A stretch of 64,000 nucleotides of DNA from Auanema rhodensis. Lineage: Eukaryota; Nematoda; Chromadorea; Rhabditida; Rhabditidae. The number at the start of each line of letters is the position of its first letter. Position 1 is the stretch's first letter. The DNA lies in NCBI GenBank assembly GCA_964057225.1, contig CAXKVF010000073.1:496001-560000 (forward strand), given 5' to 3'. A program made the position numbers and the translations under genes. The notes beneath the pieces were generated by a model. The model did not search any database. It had not been told where the DNA came from and worked only from the letters and a program-made list of their open reading frames with translations. Shown here piece by piece: positions 27,105 to 42,237 of the stretch.

Positions 27105-28864
27105 ATACCAAGTGCACATCACGTGTACATTTAATTAGCATAAATTAAAGTTCACGTAAATTTCAAAGTCATGGTTACCATGCACCAATATCAATAAAAA
27201 TTTGTTTTTAGACTAATATGGACATGGGGAATCTAATTTTGAAAACCGCATCTCTTTATCTTTCACGTGAAGCGAGTTACATACCAAGTGCACATCACGT
27301 GTACATTTAATTAGCATAAATTAAAGTTCACGTAAATTTCAAAGTCATGGTTACCATGCACCAATATCAATAAAAATTTGTTTTTAGACTAATATGGACA
27401 TGGGGAATCTAATTTTGAAAACCGCATCTCTTTATCTTTCACGTGAAGCGAGTTACATACCAAGTGCACATCACGTGTAAATTTAATTAGCATAAATTAA
27501 AGTTCACGTAAATTTCAAAGTCATGGTTATCATGAACCAATATCAATAAAAATTTGTTTTTAGACTAATATGGACATGGGGAATCTAATTTTGAAAACCG
27601 CATCTCTTTATCTTTCACGTGAAGCGAGTTACATACCAAGTGCACATCACGTGTAAATTTAATTAGCATAAATTAAAGTTCACGTAAATTTCAAAGTCAT
27701 GGTTATCATGAACCAATATCAATAAAAATTTGTTTTTAGACTAATATGGACATGGGGAATCTAATTTTGAAAACCGCATCTCTTTATCTTTCACGTGAAG
27801 CGAGTTACATACCAAGTGCACATCACGTGTACATTTAATTAGCATAAATTAAAGTTCACGTAAATTTCAAAGTCATGGTTACCATGCACCAATATCAATA
27901 AAAATTTGTTTTTAGACTAATATGGACATGGGGAATCTAATTTTGAAAACCGCATCTCTTTATCTTTCACGTGAAGCGAGTTACATACCAAGTGCACATC
28001 ACGTGTACATTCAATTAGCATAAGTTAAAGTTCACGTAAATTTCAAAGTCATGGTTACCATGCACCAATATCAATAAAAATTTGTTTTTAGACTAATATG
28101 GACATGGGGAATCTAATTTTGAAAACCGCATCTTTTTATCTTTCACGTGAAGCAAGTTACATACCAAGTGCACATCACGTGTACATTTAATTAGCATAAA
28201 TTAAAGTTCACGTAAATTTCAAAGTCATGGTTACCATGAACCAATATCAATAAAAATTTGTTTTTAGACTAATATGGACATGTGGAATCTAATTTTGAAA
28301 ACCGCATCTCTTTATCTTTCACGTGAAGCGAGTTACATACCAAGTGCACATCACGTGTACATTTAATTAGCATAAATTAAAGTTCACGTAAATTTCAAAG
28401 TCATGGTTACCATGCACCAATATCAATAAAAATTTGTTTTTAGACTAATATGGACATGGGGAATCTAATTTTGAAAACCGCATCTCTTTATCTTTGACGT
28501 GAAGCGAGTTACATACCAAGTGCACATCACGTGTACATTTAATTAGCATGAATTAAAGTTCACGTAAATTTCAAAGTCATGGTTACCATGAACCAATATC
28601 AATAAAAATTTGTTTTTAGACTAATATGGACATGGGGAATCTAATTTTGACAACCGCATCTCTTTATCTTTCACGTGAAGCGAATTACATACCAAGTGCA
28701 CATCACGTGTAAATTTAATTAGCATAAATTAAAGTTCACGTAAATTTCAAAGTCATGGTTATCATGAAGCAATATCAATAAAAATTTGTTTTTAGACTAA
28801 TATGGACATGGGGAATCTAATTTTGAAAACCGCATCTCTTTATCTTTCACGTGAAGCGAGTTAC
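27105..28864 (+). repeat. p/q stretch with partial echoes of earlier units
   Basis: 27105-28160 (p p q q p, then a T28C,A40G monomer at 27985) resembles 19713-20768 with one monomer missing and a second p gained. 28161-28864 echoes the first four monomers of the 6-monomer unit, including the A38G,A139C,G172A tag at 28513, but lacks T26A. Private changes: C160G at 28337 (turning the second CACGTG into GACGTG), G170A at 27985, and C81G at 28689. Confidence 0.8.
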
Positions 28865-30448
28865 ATACCAAGTGCACATCACGTGTACATTTAATTAGCA
28901 TAAATTAAAGTTCACGTAAATTTCAAAGTCATGGTTACCATGCACCAATATCAATAAAAATTTGTTTTTAGACTAATATGGACATGGGGAATCTAATTTT
29001 GAAAACCGCATCTCTTTATCTTTCACGTGAAGCGAGTTACATACCAAGTGCACATCACGTGTAAATTTAATTAGCATAAATTAAAGTTCACGTAAATTTC
29101 AAAGTCATGGTTATCATGAACCAATATCAATAAAAATTTGTTTTTAGACTAATATGGACATGGGGAATTTAATTTTGAAAACCGCATCTCTTTATCTTTC
29201 ACGTGAAGCGAGTTACATACCAAGTGCACATCACGTGTACATTTAATTAGCATAAATTAAAGTTCACGTAAATTTCAAAGTCATGGTTACCATGCACCAA
29301 TATCAATAAAAATTTGTTTTTAGACTAATATGGACTTGGGGAATCTAATTTTGAAAACCGCATCTCTTTATCTTTCACGTGAAGCGAGTTACATACCAAG
29401 TGCACATCACGTGTAAATTTAATTAGCATAAATTAAAGTTCACGTAAATTTCAAAGTCATGGTTATCATGAACCAATATCAATAAAAATTTGTTTTTAGA
29501 CTAATATGGACATGGGGAATCTAATTTTGAAAACCGCATCTCTTTATCTTTCACGTGAAGCGAGTTACATACCAAGTGCACATCACGTGTACATTTAATT
29601 AGCATAAATTAAAGTTCACGTAAATTTCAAAGTCATGGTTACCATGCACCAATATCAATAAAAATTTGTTTTTAGACTAATATGGACATGGGGAATCAAA
29701 TTTTGAAAACCGCATCTCTTTATCTTTCACGTGAAGCGAGTTACATACCAAGTGCACATCACGTGTACATTTAATTAGCATAAATTAAAGTTCACGTAAA
29801 TTTCAAAGTCATGGTTACCATGAACCAATATCAATAAAAATTTGTTTTTAGACTAATATGGACATGGGGAATCTAATTTTGAAAACCGCATCTCTTTATC
29901 TTTCACGTGAAGCGAGTTACATACCAAGTGCACATCACGTGTACATTTAATTAGCATAAATTAAAGTTCACGTAAATTTCAAAGTCATGGTTACCATGCA
30001 CCAATATCAATAAAAATTTGTTTTTAGACTAATATGGACATGGGGAATCTAATTTTGAAAACCGCATCTCTTTATCTTTCACGTGAAGCGAGTTACATAC
30101 CAAGTGCACATCACGTGTAAATTTAATTAGCATAAATTAAAGTTCACGTAAATTTCAAAGTCATGGTTATCATGAACCAATATCAATAAAAATTTGTTTT
30201 TAGACTAATATGGACATGGGGAATCAAATTTTGAAAACCGCATCTCTTTATCTTTCACGTGAAGCGAGTTACATACCAAGTGCACATCACGTGTACATTT
30301 AATTAGCATAAATTAAAGTTCACGTAAATTTCAAAGTCATGGTTATCATGAAACAATATCAATAAAAATTTGTTTTTAGACTAATATGGACATGGGGAAT
30401 CTAATTTTGAAAACCGCATCTCTTTATCTTTCACGTGAAGCGAGTTAC
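28865..30448 (+). repeat. 9-monomer segment, copy 1
   Basis: Order: p q p q, p with T130A, consensus, p, q with T130A, then C74T with C81A. It recurs 1,936 bp (11 monomers) downstream. Private changes here include C129T at 29041 and A120T at 29217. Two monomers (30449 with C74T, 30625 with A79C,T130A) separate it from its second copy. Confidence 0.8.
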
Positions 30449-30800
30449 ATACCAAGTGCACATCACGTGTACATTTAATTAGCATAAATTAAAGTTCACG
30501 TAAATTTCAAAGTCATGGTTATCATGAACCAATATCAATAAAAATTTGTTTTTAGACTAATATGGACATGGGGAATCTAATTTTGAAAACCGCATCTCTT
30601 TATCTTTCACGTGAAGCGAGTTACATACCAAGTGCACATCACGTGTACATTTAATTAGCATAAATTAAAGTTCACGTAAATTTCAAAGTCATGGTTACCA
30701 TGCACCAATATCAATAAAAATTTGTTTTTAGACTAATATGGACATGGGGAATCAAATTTTGAAAACCGCATCTCTTTATCTTTCACGTGAAGCGAGTTAC

Positions 30801-32384
30801 ATACCAAGTGCACATCACGTGTACATTTAATTAGCATAAATTAAAGTTCACGTAAATTTCAAAGTCATGGTTACCATGCACCAATATCAATAAAAATTTG
30901 TTTTTAGACTAATATGGACATGGGGAATCTAATTTTGAAAACCGCATCTCTTTATCTTTCACGTGAAGCGAGTTACATACCAAGTGCACATCGCGTGTAA
31001 ATTTAATTAGCATAAATTAAAGTTCACGTAAATTTCAAAGTCATGGTTATCATGAACCAATATCAATAAAAATTTGTTTTTAGACTAATATGGACATGGG
31101 GAATCTAATTTTGAAAACCGCATCTCTTTATCTTTCACGTGAAGCGAGTTACATACCAAGTGCACATCACGTGTACATTTAATTAGCATAAATTAAAGTT
31201 CACGTAAATTTCAAAGTCATGGTTACCATGCACCAATATCAATAAAAATTTGTTTTTAGACTAATATAGACATGGGGAATCTAATTTTGAAAACCGCATC
31301 TCTTTATCTTTCACGTGAAGCGAGTTACATACCAAGTGCACATCACGTGTAAATTTAATTAGCATAAATTAAAGTTCACGTAAATTTCAAAGTCATGGTT
31401 ATCATGAACCAATATCAATAAAAATTTGTTTTTAGACTAATATGGACATGGGGAATCTAATTTTGAAAACCGCATCTCTTTATCTTTCACGTGAAGCGAG
31501 TTACATACCAAGTGCACATCACGTGTACATTTAATTAGCATAAATTAAAGTTCACGTAAATTTCAAAGTCATGGTTACCATGCACCAATATCAATAAAAA
31601 TTTGTTTTTAGACTAATATGGACATGGGGAATCAAATTTTGAAAACCGCATCTCTTTATCTTTCACGTGAAGCGAGTTACATACCAAGTGCACATCACGT
31701 GTACATTTAATTAGCATAAATTAAAGTTCACGTAAATTTCAAAGTCATGGTTACCATGAACCAATATCAATAAAAATTTGTTTTTAGACTAATATGGACA
31801 TGGGGAATCTAATTTTGAAAACCGCATCTCTTTATCTTTCACGTGAAGCGAGTTACATACCAAGTGCACATCACGTGTACATTTAATTAGCATAAATTAA
31901 AGTTCACGTAAATTTCAAAGTCATGGTTACCATGCACCAATATCAATAAAAATTTGTTTTTAGACTAATATGGACATGGGGAATCTAATTTTGAAAACCG
32001 CATCTCTTTATCTTTCACGTGAAGCGAGTTACATACCAAGTGCACATCACGTGTAAATTTAATTAGCATAAATTAAAATTCACGTAAATTTCAAAGTCAT
32101 GGTTACCATGAACCAATATCAATAAAAGTTTGTTTTTAGACTAATATGGACATGGGGAATCAAATTTTGAAAACCGCATCTCTTTATCTTTCACGTGAAG
32201 CGAGTTACATACCAAGTGCACATCACGTGTACATTTAATTAGCATAAATTAAAGTTCACGTAAATTTCAAAGTCATGGTTATCATGAAACAATATCAATA
32301 AAAATTTGTTTTTAGACTAATATGGACATGGGGAATCTAATTTTGAAAACCGCATCTCTTTATCTTTCACGTGAAGCGAGTTAC
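30801..32384 (+). repeat. 9-monomer segment, copy 2
   Basis: Follows the order of 28865-30448, except that the eighth monomer (32033) has A96G,T130A,C24A and G46A in place of the q allele C74T. Private changes: A17G at 30977, which converts the first CACGTG to CGCGTG and is the only change I saw in that site, and G116A at 31153. Its higher number of differences suggests this is older than the duplications to its left and right. Confidence 0.75.
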
Positions 32385-33968
32385 ATACCAAGTGCACATC
32401 ACGTGTACATTTAATTAGCATAAATTAAAGTTCACGTAAATTTCAAAGTCATGGTTACCATGCACCAATATCAATAAAAATTTGTTTTTAGACTAATATG
32501 GACATGGGGAATCTAATTTTGAAAACCGCATCTCTTTATCTTTCACGTGAAGCGAGTTACATACCAAGTGCACATCACGTGTACATTTAATTAGCATGAA
32601 TTAAAGTTCACGTAAATTTCAAAGTCATGGTTACCATGAACCAATATCAATAAAAATTTGTTTTTAGACTAATATGGACATGGGGAATCTAATTTTGAAA
32701 ACCGCATCTCTTTATCTTTCACGTGAAGCGAGTTACATACCAAGTGCACATCACGTGTACATTTAATTAGCATAAATTAAAGTTCACGTAAATTTCAAAG
32801 TCATGGTTACCATGAACCAATATCAATAAAAATTTGTTTTTAGACTAATATGGACATGGGGAATCAAATTTTGAAAACCGCATCTCTTTATCTTTCACGT
32901 GAAGCGAGTTACATACCAAGTGCACATCACGTGTACATTTAATTAGCATAAATTAAAGTTCACGTATATTTCAAAGTCATGGTTATCATGAAACAATACC
33001 AATAAAAATTTGTTTTTAGACTAATATGGACATGGGGAATCTAATTTTGAAAACCGCATCTCTTTATCTTTCACGTGAAGCGAGTTACATACCAAGTGCA
33101 CATCACGTGTACATTTAATTAGCATAAATTAAAGTTCACGTAAATTTCAAAGTCATGGTTACCATGCACCAATATCAATAAAAATTTGTTTTTAGACTAA
33201 TATGGACATGGGGAATCTAATTTTGAAAACCGCATCTCTTTATCTTTCACGTGAAGCGAGTTACATACCAAGTGCACATCACGTGTACATTTAATTAGCA
33301 TGAATTAAAGTTCACGTAAATTTCAAAGTCATGGTTACCATGAACCAATATCAATAAAAATTTGTTTTTAGACTAATATGGACATGGGGAATCTAATTTT
33401 GAAAACCGCATCTCTTTATCTTTCACGTGAAGCGAGTTACATACCAAGTGCACATCACGTGTACATTTAATTAGCATAAATTAAAGTTCACGTAAATTTC
33501 AAAGTCATGGTTACCATGAACCAATATCAATAAAAATTTGTTTTTAGACTAATATGCACATGGGGAATCTAATTTTGAAAACCGCATCTCTTTATCTTTC
33601 ACGTGAAGCGAGTTACATACCAAGTGCACATCACGTGTACATTTAATTAGCATAAATTAAAGTTCACGTAAATTTCAAAGTCATGGTTACCATGCACCAA
33701 TATCAATAAAAATTTGTTTTGAGACTAATATGGACATGGGGAATCTAATTTTGAAAACCGCATCTCTTTATCTTTCACGTGAAGCGAGTTACATACCAAG
33801 TGCACATCACGTGTACATTTAATTAGCATAAATTAAAGTTCACGTATATTTCAAAGTCATGGTTACCATGCACCAATATCAATAAAAATTTGTTTTTAGA
33901 CTAATATGGACATGGGGAATCTAATTTTGAAAACCGCATCTCTTTATCTTTCACGTGAAGCGAGTTAC
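32385..33968 (+). repeat. Nine monomers with a loose 4-monomer theme
   Basis: The theme p, A38G monomer, plain A79 monomer, variable fourth monomer appears at 32385 and 33089 and starts again at 33793. A55T tags the monomers at 32913 and 33793; T87C occurs once at 32913; G117C once at 33441; T105G at 33617. This leads directly into the large segmental duplication, whose first monomer (33969) is again an A38G type. Confidence 0.75.
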
Positions 33969-36900
33969 ATACCAAGTGCACATCACGTGTACATTTAATT
34001 AGCATGAATTAAAGTTCACGTAAATTTCAAAGTCATGGTTACCATGAACCAATATCAATAAAAATTTGTTTTTAGACTAATATGGACATGGGGAATCTAA
34101 TTTTGAAAATCGCATCTCTTTATCTTTCACGTGAAGCGAGTTACATACCAAGTGCACATCACGTGTACATTTAATTAGCATAAATTAAAGTTCACGTAAA
34201 TTTCAAAGTCATGGTTACCATGAACCAATATCAATAAAAATTTGTTTTTAGACTAATATGGACATGGGGAATCTAATTTTGAAAACCGCATCTCTTTATC
34301 TTCCACGTGAAGCGAGTTACATACCAAGTGCACATCACGTGTACATTTAATTAGCATAAATTAAAGTTCACGTAAATTTCAAAGTCATGGTTACCATGAA
34401 CCAATATCAATAAAAATTTGTTTTTAGACTAATATGGACATGGGGAATCTAATTTTGAAAACCGCATCTCTTTATCTTTCACGTGAAGCGAGTTACATAC
34501 CAAGTGCACATCACGTGTAAATTTAATTAGCATAAATTAAAGTTCACGTAAATTTCAAAGTCATGGTTACCATGAACCAATATCAATAAAAGTTTGTTTT
34601 TAGACTAATATGGACATGGGGAATCAAATTTTGAAAACCGCATCTCTTTATCTTTCACGTGAAGCGAGTTACATACCAAGTGCACATCACGTGTACATTT
34701 AATTAGCATAAATTAAAGTTCACGTAAATTTCAAAGTCATGGTTATCATGAAACAATATCAATAAAAATTTGTTTTTAGACTAATATGGACATGGGGAAT
34801 CTAATTTTGAAAACCGCATCTCTTTATCTTTCACGTGAAGCGAGTTACATACCAAGTGCACATCACGTGTACATTTAATTAGCATAAATTAAAGTTCACG
34901 TAAATTTCAAAGTCATGGTTACCATGCACCAATATCAATAAAAATTTGTTTTGAGACTAATATGGACATGGGGAATCTAATTTTGAAAACCGCATCTCTT
35001 TATCTTTCACGTGAAGCGAGTTACATACCAAGTGCACATCACGTGTAAATTTAATTAGCATAAATTAAAGTTCACGTAAATTTCAAAGTCATGGTTACCA
35101 TGAACCAATATCAATAAAAGTTTGTTTTTAGACTAATATGGACATGGGGAATCAAATTTTGAAAACCGCATCTCTTTATCTTTCACGTGAAGCGAGTTAC
35201 ATACCAAGTGCACATCACGTGTACATTTAATTAGCATAAATTAAAGTTCACGTAAATTTCAAAGTCATGGTTACCATGAACCAATATCAATAAAAATTTG
35301 TTTTTAGACTAATATGGACATGGGGAATCTAATTTTGAAAACCGCATCTCTTTATCTTTCACGTGAAGCGAGTTACATACCAAGTGCACATCACGTGTAA
35401 ATTTAATTAGCATAAATTAAAGTTCACGTAAATTTCAAAGTCATGGTTACCATGAACCAATATCAATAAAAGTTTGTTTTTAGACTAATATGGACATGGG
35501 GAATCAAATTTTGAAAACCGCATCTCTTTATCTTTCACGTGAAGCGAGTTACATACCAAGTGCACATCACGTGTACATTTAATTAGCATAAATTAAAGTT
35601 CACGTAAATTTCAAAGTCATGGTTATCATGAAACAATATCAATAAAAATTTGTTTTTAGACTAATATGGACATGGGGAATCTAATTTTGAAAACCGCATC
35701 TCTTTATCTTTCACGTGAAGCGAGTTACATACCAAGTGCACATCACGTGTACATTTAATTAGCATGAATTAAAGTTCACGTAAATTTCAAAGTCATGGTT
35801 ACCATGCACCAATATCAATAAAAATTTGTTTTTAGACTAATATGGACATGGGGAATCTAATTTAGAATACCGCATCTCTTTATCTTTCACGTGAAGCGAG
35901 TTACATACCAAGTGCACATCACGTGTACATTTAATTAGCATAAATTAAAGTTCACGTAAATTTCAAAGTCATGGTTACCATGCACCAATATCAATAAAAA
36001 TTTGTTTTTAGACTAATATGGACATGGGGAATCTAATTTTGAAAACCGCATCTCTTTATCTTTCACGTGAAGCGAGTTACATACCAAGTGCACATCACGT
36101 GTACATTTAATTAGCATGAATTAAAGTTCACGTAAATTTCAAAGTCATGGTTACCATGAACCAATATCAATAAAAATTTGTTTTTAGACTAATATGGACA
36201 TGGGGAATCTAATTTTGAAAACCGCATCTCTTTATCTTTCACGTGAAGCGAGTTACATACCAAGTGCACATCACGTGTACATTTAATTAGCATAAATTAA
36301 AGTTCACGTAAATTTCAAAGTCATGGTTACCATGAACCAATATCAATAAAAATTTGTTTTTAGACTAATATGGGCATGGGGAATCTAATTTTGAAAACCG
36401 CATCTCTTTATCTTTCACGTGAAGCGAGTTACATACCAAGTGCACATCACGTGTACATTTAATTAGCATAAATTAAAGTTCACGTAAATTTCAAAGTCAT
36501 GGTTACCATGCACCAATATCAATAAAAATTTGTTTTTAGACTAATATGGACATGGGGAATCTAATTTTGAAAACCGCATCTCTTTATCTTTCACGTGAAG
36601 CGAGTTACATACCAAGTGCACATCACGTGTAAATTTAATTAGCATAAATTAAAGTTCACGTAAATTTCAAAGTCATGGTTACCATGCACCAATATCAATA
36701 AAAATTTGTTTTTAGACTAATATGGACATGGGGAATCAAATTGTGAAAACCGCATCTCTTTATCTTTCACGTGAAGCGAGTTACATACCAAGTGCACATC
36801 ACGTGTAAATTTAATTAGCATAAATTAAAGTTCACGTAAATTTCAAAGTCATGGTTACCATGAACCAATATTAATAAAAATTTGTTTTTAGACTAATATG

Positions 36901-38719
36901 GACATGGGGAATCTAATTTTGAAAACCGCATCTCTTCATCTTTCACGTGAAGCGAGTTACATACCAAGTGCACATCACGTGTACATTTAATTAGCATAAA
37001 TTAAAGTTCACGTAAATTTCAAAGTCATGGTTACCATGAACCAATATCAATAAAAATTTGTTTTTAGACTAATATGGACATGGGGAATCTAATTTTGAAA
37101 ACAGCATCTCTTTATCTTTCCGTGAAGCGAGTTACATACCAAGTGCACATCACGTGTACATTTAATTAGCATAAATTAAAGTTCACGTAAATTTCAAAGT
37201 CATGGTTACCATGCACCAATATCAATAAAATTTTGTTTTTAGACTAATATGGACATGGGGAATCTGATTTTGAAAACCGCATCTCTTTATCTTTCACGTG
37301 AAGCGAGTTACATACCAAGTGCACATCACGTGTACATTTAATTAGCATAAATTAAAGTTCACGTAAATTTCAAAGTCATGGTTACCATGCACCAATATCA
37401 ATAAAATTTTGTTTTTAGACTAATATGGACATGGGGAATCTAATTTTGAAAACAGCATCTCTTCATCTTTCACGTGAAGCGAGTTACATACCAAGTGCAC
37501 ATCACGTGTACATTTAATTAGCATAAATTAAAGTTCACGTAAATTTCAAAGTCATGGTTACCATGCACCAATATCAATAAAAATTTGTTTTTAGACTAAT
37601 ATGGACATGGGGAATCTAATTTTGAAAACCGCATCTCTTTATCTTTCACGTGAAGCGAGTTACATACCAAGTGCACATCACGTGTACATTTAATTAGCAT
37701 AAATTAAAGTTCACGTAAATTTCAAAGTCATGGTTACCATGCACCAATATCAATAAAAATTTGTTTTTAGACTAATATGGACATGGGGAATCTAATTTTG
37801 AAAACCGCATCTCTTTATCTTTCACGTGAAGCGAGTTACATACCAAGTGCACATCACGTGTACATTTAATTAGCATAAATTAAAGTTCACGTAAATTTCA
37901 AAGTCATGGTTACCATACACCAATATCAATAAAAATTTGTTTTTAGACTAATATGGACATGGGGAATCTAATTTTGAAAACCGCATCTCTTTATCTTTCA
38001 CGTGAAGCGAGTTACATACCAAGTGCACATCACGTGTACATTTAATTAGCATAAATTAAAGTTCACGTAAATTTCAAAGTCATGGTTACCATGCACCAAT
38101 ATCAATAAAAATTTGTTTTTAGACTAATATGGACATGGGGAATCTAATTTTGAAAACCGCATCTCTTTATCTTTCACGTGAAGCGAGTTACATACCAAGT
38201 GCACATCACGTGTACATTTAATTAGCATAAATTAAAGTTCACGTAAATTTCAAAGTCATGGTTACCATGAACCAATATCAATAAAAATTTGTTTTCAGAC
38301 TAATATGGACATGGGGAATCTAATTTTGAAAACCGCATCTCTTTATCTTTCACGTGAAGCGAGTTACATACCAAGTGCACATCACGTGTACATTTAATTA
38401 GCATAAATTAAAGTTCACGTAAATTTCAAAGTCATGGTTACCATGAACCAATATCAATAAAAATTTGTTTTTAGACTAATATGGACATGGGGAATCTAAT
38501 TTTGAAAACCGCATCTCTTCATCTTTCACGTGAAGCGAGTTACATACCAAGTGCACATCACGTGTACATTTAATTAGCATAAATTAAAGTTCACGTAAAT
38601 TTCAAAGTCATGGTTACCATGAACCAATATCAATAAAAATTTGTTTTTAGACTAATATGGACATGGGGAATCTAATTTTGAAAACCGCATCTCTTTATCT
38701 TTCACGTGAAGCGAGTTAC

Positions 38720-39774
38720 ATACCAAGTGCACATCACGTGTACATTTAATTAGCATAAATTAAAGTTCACGTAAATTTCAAAGTCATGGTTACCATGAAC
38801 CAATATCAATAAAAATTTGTTTTTAGACTAATATGGACATGGGGAATCTAATTTTGAAAACCGCATCTCTTTATCTTTCACGTGAAGCGAGTTACATACC
38901 AAGTGCACATCACGTGTACATTTAATTAGCATAAATTAAAGTTCACGTAAATTTCAAAGTCATGGTTACCATGAACCAATATCAATAAAAATTTGTTTTT
39001 AGACTAATATGGACATGGGGAATCTAATTTTGAAAACCGCATCTCTTTATCTTTCACGTGAAGCGAGTTACATACCAAGTGCACATCACGTGTACATTTA
39101 ATTAGCATAAATTAAAGTTCACGTAAATTTCAAAGTCATAGTTACCATGAACCAATATCAATAAAAATTTGTTTTTAGACTAATATGGACATGGGGAATC
39201 TAATTTTGAAAACCGCATCTCTTTATCTTTCACGTGAAGCGAGTTACATACCAAGTGCACATCACGTGTACATTTAATTAGCATAAATTAAAGTTCACGT
39301 AAATTTCAAAGTCATGGTTACCATGAAGCAATATCAATAAAAATTTCTTTTAGACTAATATGGACATGGGAAATCTAATTTTGAAAACCGCATCTCTTTA
39401 TCTTTCACGTGAAGCGAGTTACATACCAAGTGCACATCACGTGTACATTTAATTAGCATAAATTAAAGTTCACGTAAATTTCAAAGTCATGGTTACCATG
39501 AACCAATATCAATAAAAATTTGTTTTTAGACTAATATGGACATGGGGAATCTAATTTTGAAAACCGCATCTCTTTATCTTTCACGTGAAGCGAGTTACAT
39601 ACCAAGTGCACATCACGTGTACATTTAATTAGCATAAATTAAAGTTCACGTAAATTTCAAAGTCATGGTTACCATGCACCAATATCAATAAAAATTTGTT
39701 TTTAGACTAATATGGACATGGGGGATCTAATTTTGAAAACCGCATCTGTTTATCTTTCACGTGAAGCGAGTTAC
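38720..39774 (+). repeat. 6-monomer local duplication, copy 1 (1,055 bp)
   Basis: Order: plain, plain, G69A (39072), 175-bp C81G monomer (39248), plain, A79C with A126G and C150G (39599). It is repeated immediately to the right. The second copy of the large segmental duplication has this set only once (53674-54728), so the gain is specific to this copy and younger than it, unless it was lost there. Confidence 0.85.
39248..39422 (+). repeat. 175-bp monomer of the C81G class
   Basis: The run of five T at 101-105 and the G before it are altered to read ATTTCTTTTAG, a net loss of one base. It also carries C81G and G125A. Sister monomers with the same three changes start at 40303, 45581, 54202 and 60712. 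Two monomers (41182, 55081) share C81G but keep 176 bp and the normal T run, so C81G may predate the deletion or may have been moved by conversion. Confidence 0.9.
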
Positions 39775-40829
39775 ATACCAAGTGCACATCACGTGTACAT
39801 TTAATTAGCATAAATTAAAGTTCACGTAAATTTCAAAGTCATGGTTACCATGAACCAATATCAATAAAAATTTGTTTTTAGACTAATATGGACATGGGGA
39901 ATCTAATTTTGAAAACCGCATCTCTTTATCTTTCACGTGAAGCGAGTTACATACCAAGTGCACATCACGTGTACATTTAATTAGCATAAATTAAAGTTCA
40001 CGTAAATTTCAAAGTCATGGTTACCATGAACCAATATCAATAAAAATTTGTTTTTAGACTAATATGGACATGGGGAATCTAATTTTGAAAACCGCATCTC
40101 TTTATCTTTCACGTGAAGCGAGTTACATACCAAGTGCACATCACGTGTACATTTAATTAGCATAAATTAAAGTTCACGTAAATTTCAAAGTCATAGTTAC
40201 CATGAACCAATATCAATAAAAATTTGTTTTTAGACTAATATGGACATGGGGAATCTAATTTTGAAAACCGCATCTCTTTATCTTTCACGTGAAGCGAGTT
40301 ACATACCAAGTGCACATCACGTGTACATTTAATTAGCATAAATTAAAGTTCACGTAAATTTCAAAGTCATGGTTACCATGAAGCAATATCAATAAAAATT
40401 TCTTTTAGACTAATATGGACATGGGAAATCTAATTTTGAAAACCGCATCTCTTTATCTTTCACGTGAAGCGAGTTACATACCAAGTGCACATCACGTGTA
40501 CATTTAATTAGCATAAATTAAAGTTCACGTAAATTTCAAAGTCATGGTTACCATGAACCAATATCAATAAAAATTTGTTTTTAGACTAATATGGACATGG
40601 GGAATCTAATTTTGAAAACCGCATCTCTTTATCTTTCACGTGAAGCGAGTTACATACCAAGTGCACATCACGTGTACATTTAATTAGCATAAATTAAAGT
40701 TCACGTAAATTTCAAAGTCATGGTTACCATGCACCAATATCAATAAAAATTTGTTTTTAGACTAATATGGACATGGGGGATCTAATTTTGAAAACCGCAT
40801 CTGTTTATCTTTCACGTGAAGCGAGTTAC
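39775..40829 (+). repeat. 6-monomer local duplication, copy 2 (1,055 bp)
   Basis: Repeats 38720-39774 in order, including its own G69A monomer at 40127, 175-bp monomer at 40303 and A126G,C150G monomer at 40654. The following monomer (40830, A139G) resumes the order shared with the other segmental copy. Confidence 0.85.
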
Positions 40830-42237
40830 ATACCAAGTGCACATCACGTGTACATTTAATTAGCATAAATTAAAGTTCACGTAAATTTCAAAGTCATGGT
40901 TACCATGAACCAATATCAATAAAAATTTGTTTTTAGACTAATATGGACATGGGGAATCTAATTTTGAGAACCGCATCTCTTTATCTTTCACGTGAAGCGA
41001 GTTACATACCAAGTGCACATCACGTGTACATTTAATTAGCATAAATTAAAGTTCACGTAAATTTCAAAGTCATGGTTACCATGAACCAATATCAATAAAA
41101 ATTTGTTTTTAGACTAATATGGACATGGGAAATCTAATTTTGAAAACCGCATCTCTTTATCTTTCACGTGAAGCGAGTTACATACCAAGTGCACATCACG
41201 TGTACATTTAATTAGCATAAATTAAAGTTCACGTAAATTTCAAAGTCATGGTTACCATGAAGCAATATCAATAAAAATTTGTTTTTAGACTAATATGGAC
41301 ATGGGGAATCTAATTTTGAAAACCGCATCTCTTTATCTTTCACGTGAAGCGAGTTACATACCAAGTGCACATCACGTGTACATTTAATTAGCATAAATTA
41401 AAGTTCACGTAAATTTCAAAGTCATGGTTACCATGCACCAATATCAATAAAAATTTGTTTTTAGACTAATATGGACATGGGGGATCTAATTTTGAAAACC
41501 GCATCTCTTTATCTTTCACGTGAAGCAAGTTACATACCAAGTGCACATCACGTGTACATTTAATTAGCATAAATTAAAGTTCACGTAAATTTCAAAGTCA
41601 TGGTTACCATGAACCAATATCAATAAAAATTTGTTTTTAGACTAATATGGACATGGGGAATCTAATTTTGAAAACCGCATCTCTTTATCTTTCACGTGAA
41701 GCGAGTTACATACCAAGTGCACATCACGTGTACATTTAATTAGCATAAATTAAAGTTCACGTAAATTTCAAAGTCATGGTTACCATGAACCAATATTAAT
41801 AAAAATTTGTTTTTAGACTAATATGGACATGGGGAATCTAATTTTGAAAACCGCATCTCTTTATCTTTCACGTGAAGCGAGTTACATACCAAGTGCACAT
41901 CACGTGTACATTTAATTAGCATAAATTAAAGTTCACGTAAATTTCAAAGTCATGGTTACCATGCACCAATATCAATAAAAATTTGTTTTTAGACTAATAT
42001 GGACATGGGGAATCTAATTTTGAAAACCGCATCTCTTCATCTTTCACGTGAAGCGAGTTACATACCAAGTGCACATCACGTGTACATTTAATTAGCATAA
42101 ATTAAAGTTCACGTAAATTTCAAAGTCATGGTTACCATTCACCAATATCAATAAAAATTTGTTTTTAGACTAATATGGACATGGGGAATCTAATTTTGAA
42201 AACCGCATCTCTTTATCTTTCACGTGAAGCGAGTTAC

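Larger units (their letters stand above)
36961..42237 (+). repeat. Punctuated HOR block 1 (30 monomers, 5,277 bp)
   Basis: Opens with the first 175-bp monomer (36961-37135), where one A is missing from the second CACGTG so that it reads CTTTCCGTGAAG near 37121. The next two monomers carry A96T, the second also C143A and T153C. This opening signature (deletion, A96T, A96T with C143A) introduces each later block as well. The block ends with the series G170A, plain, C88T, T153C and G78T monomers (41358-42237). Confidence 0.85.
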
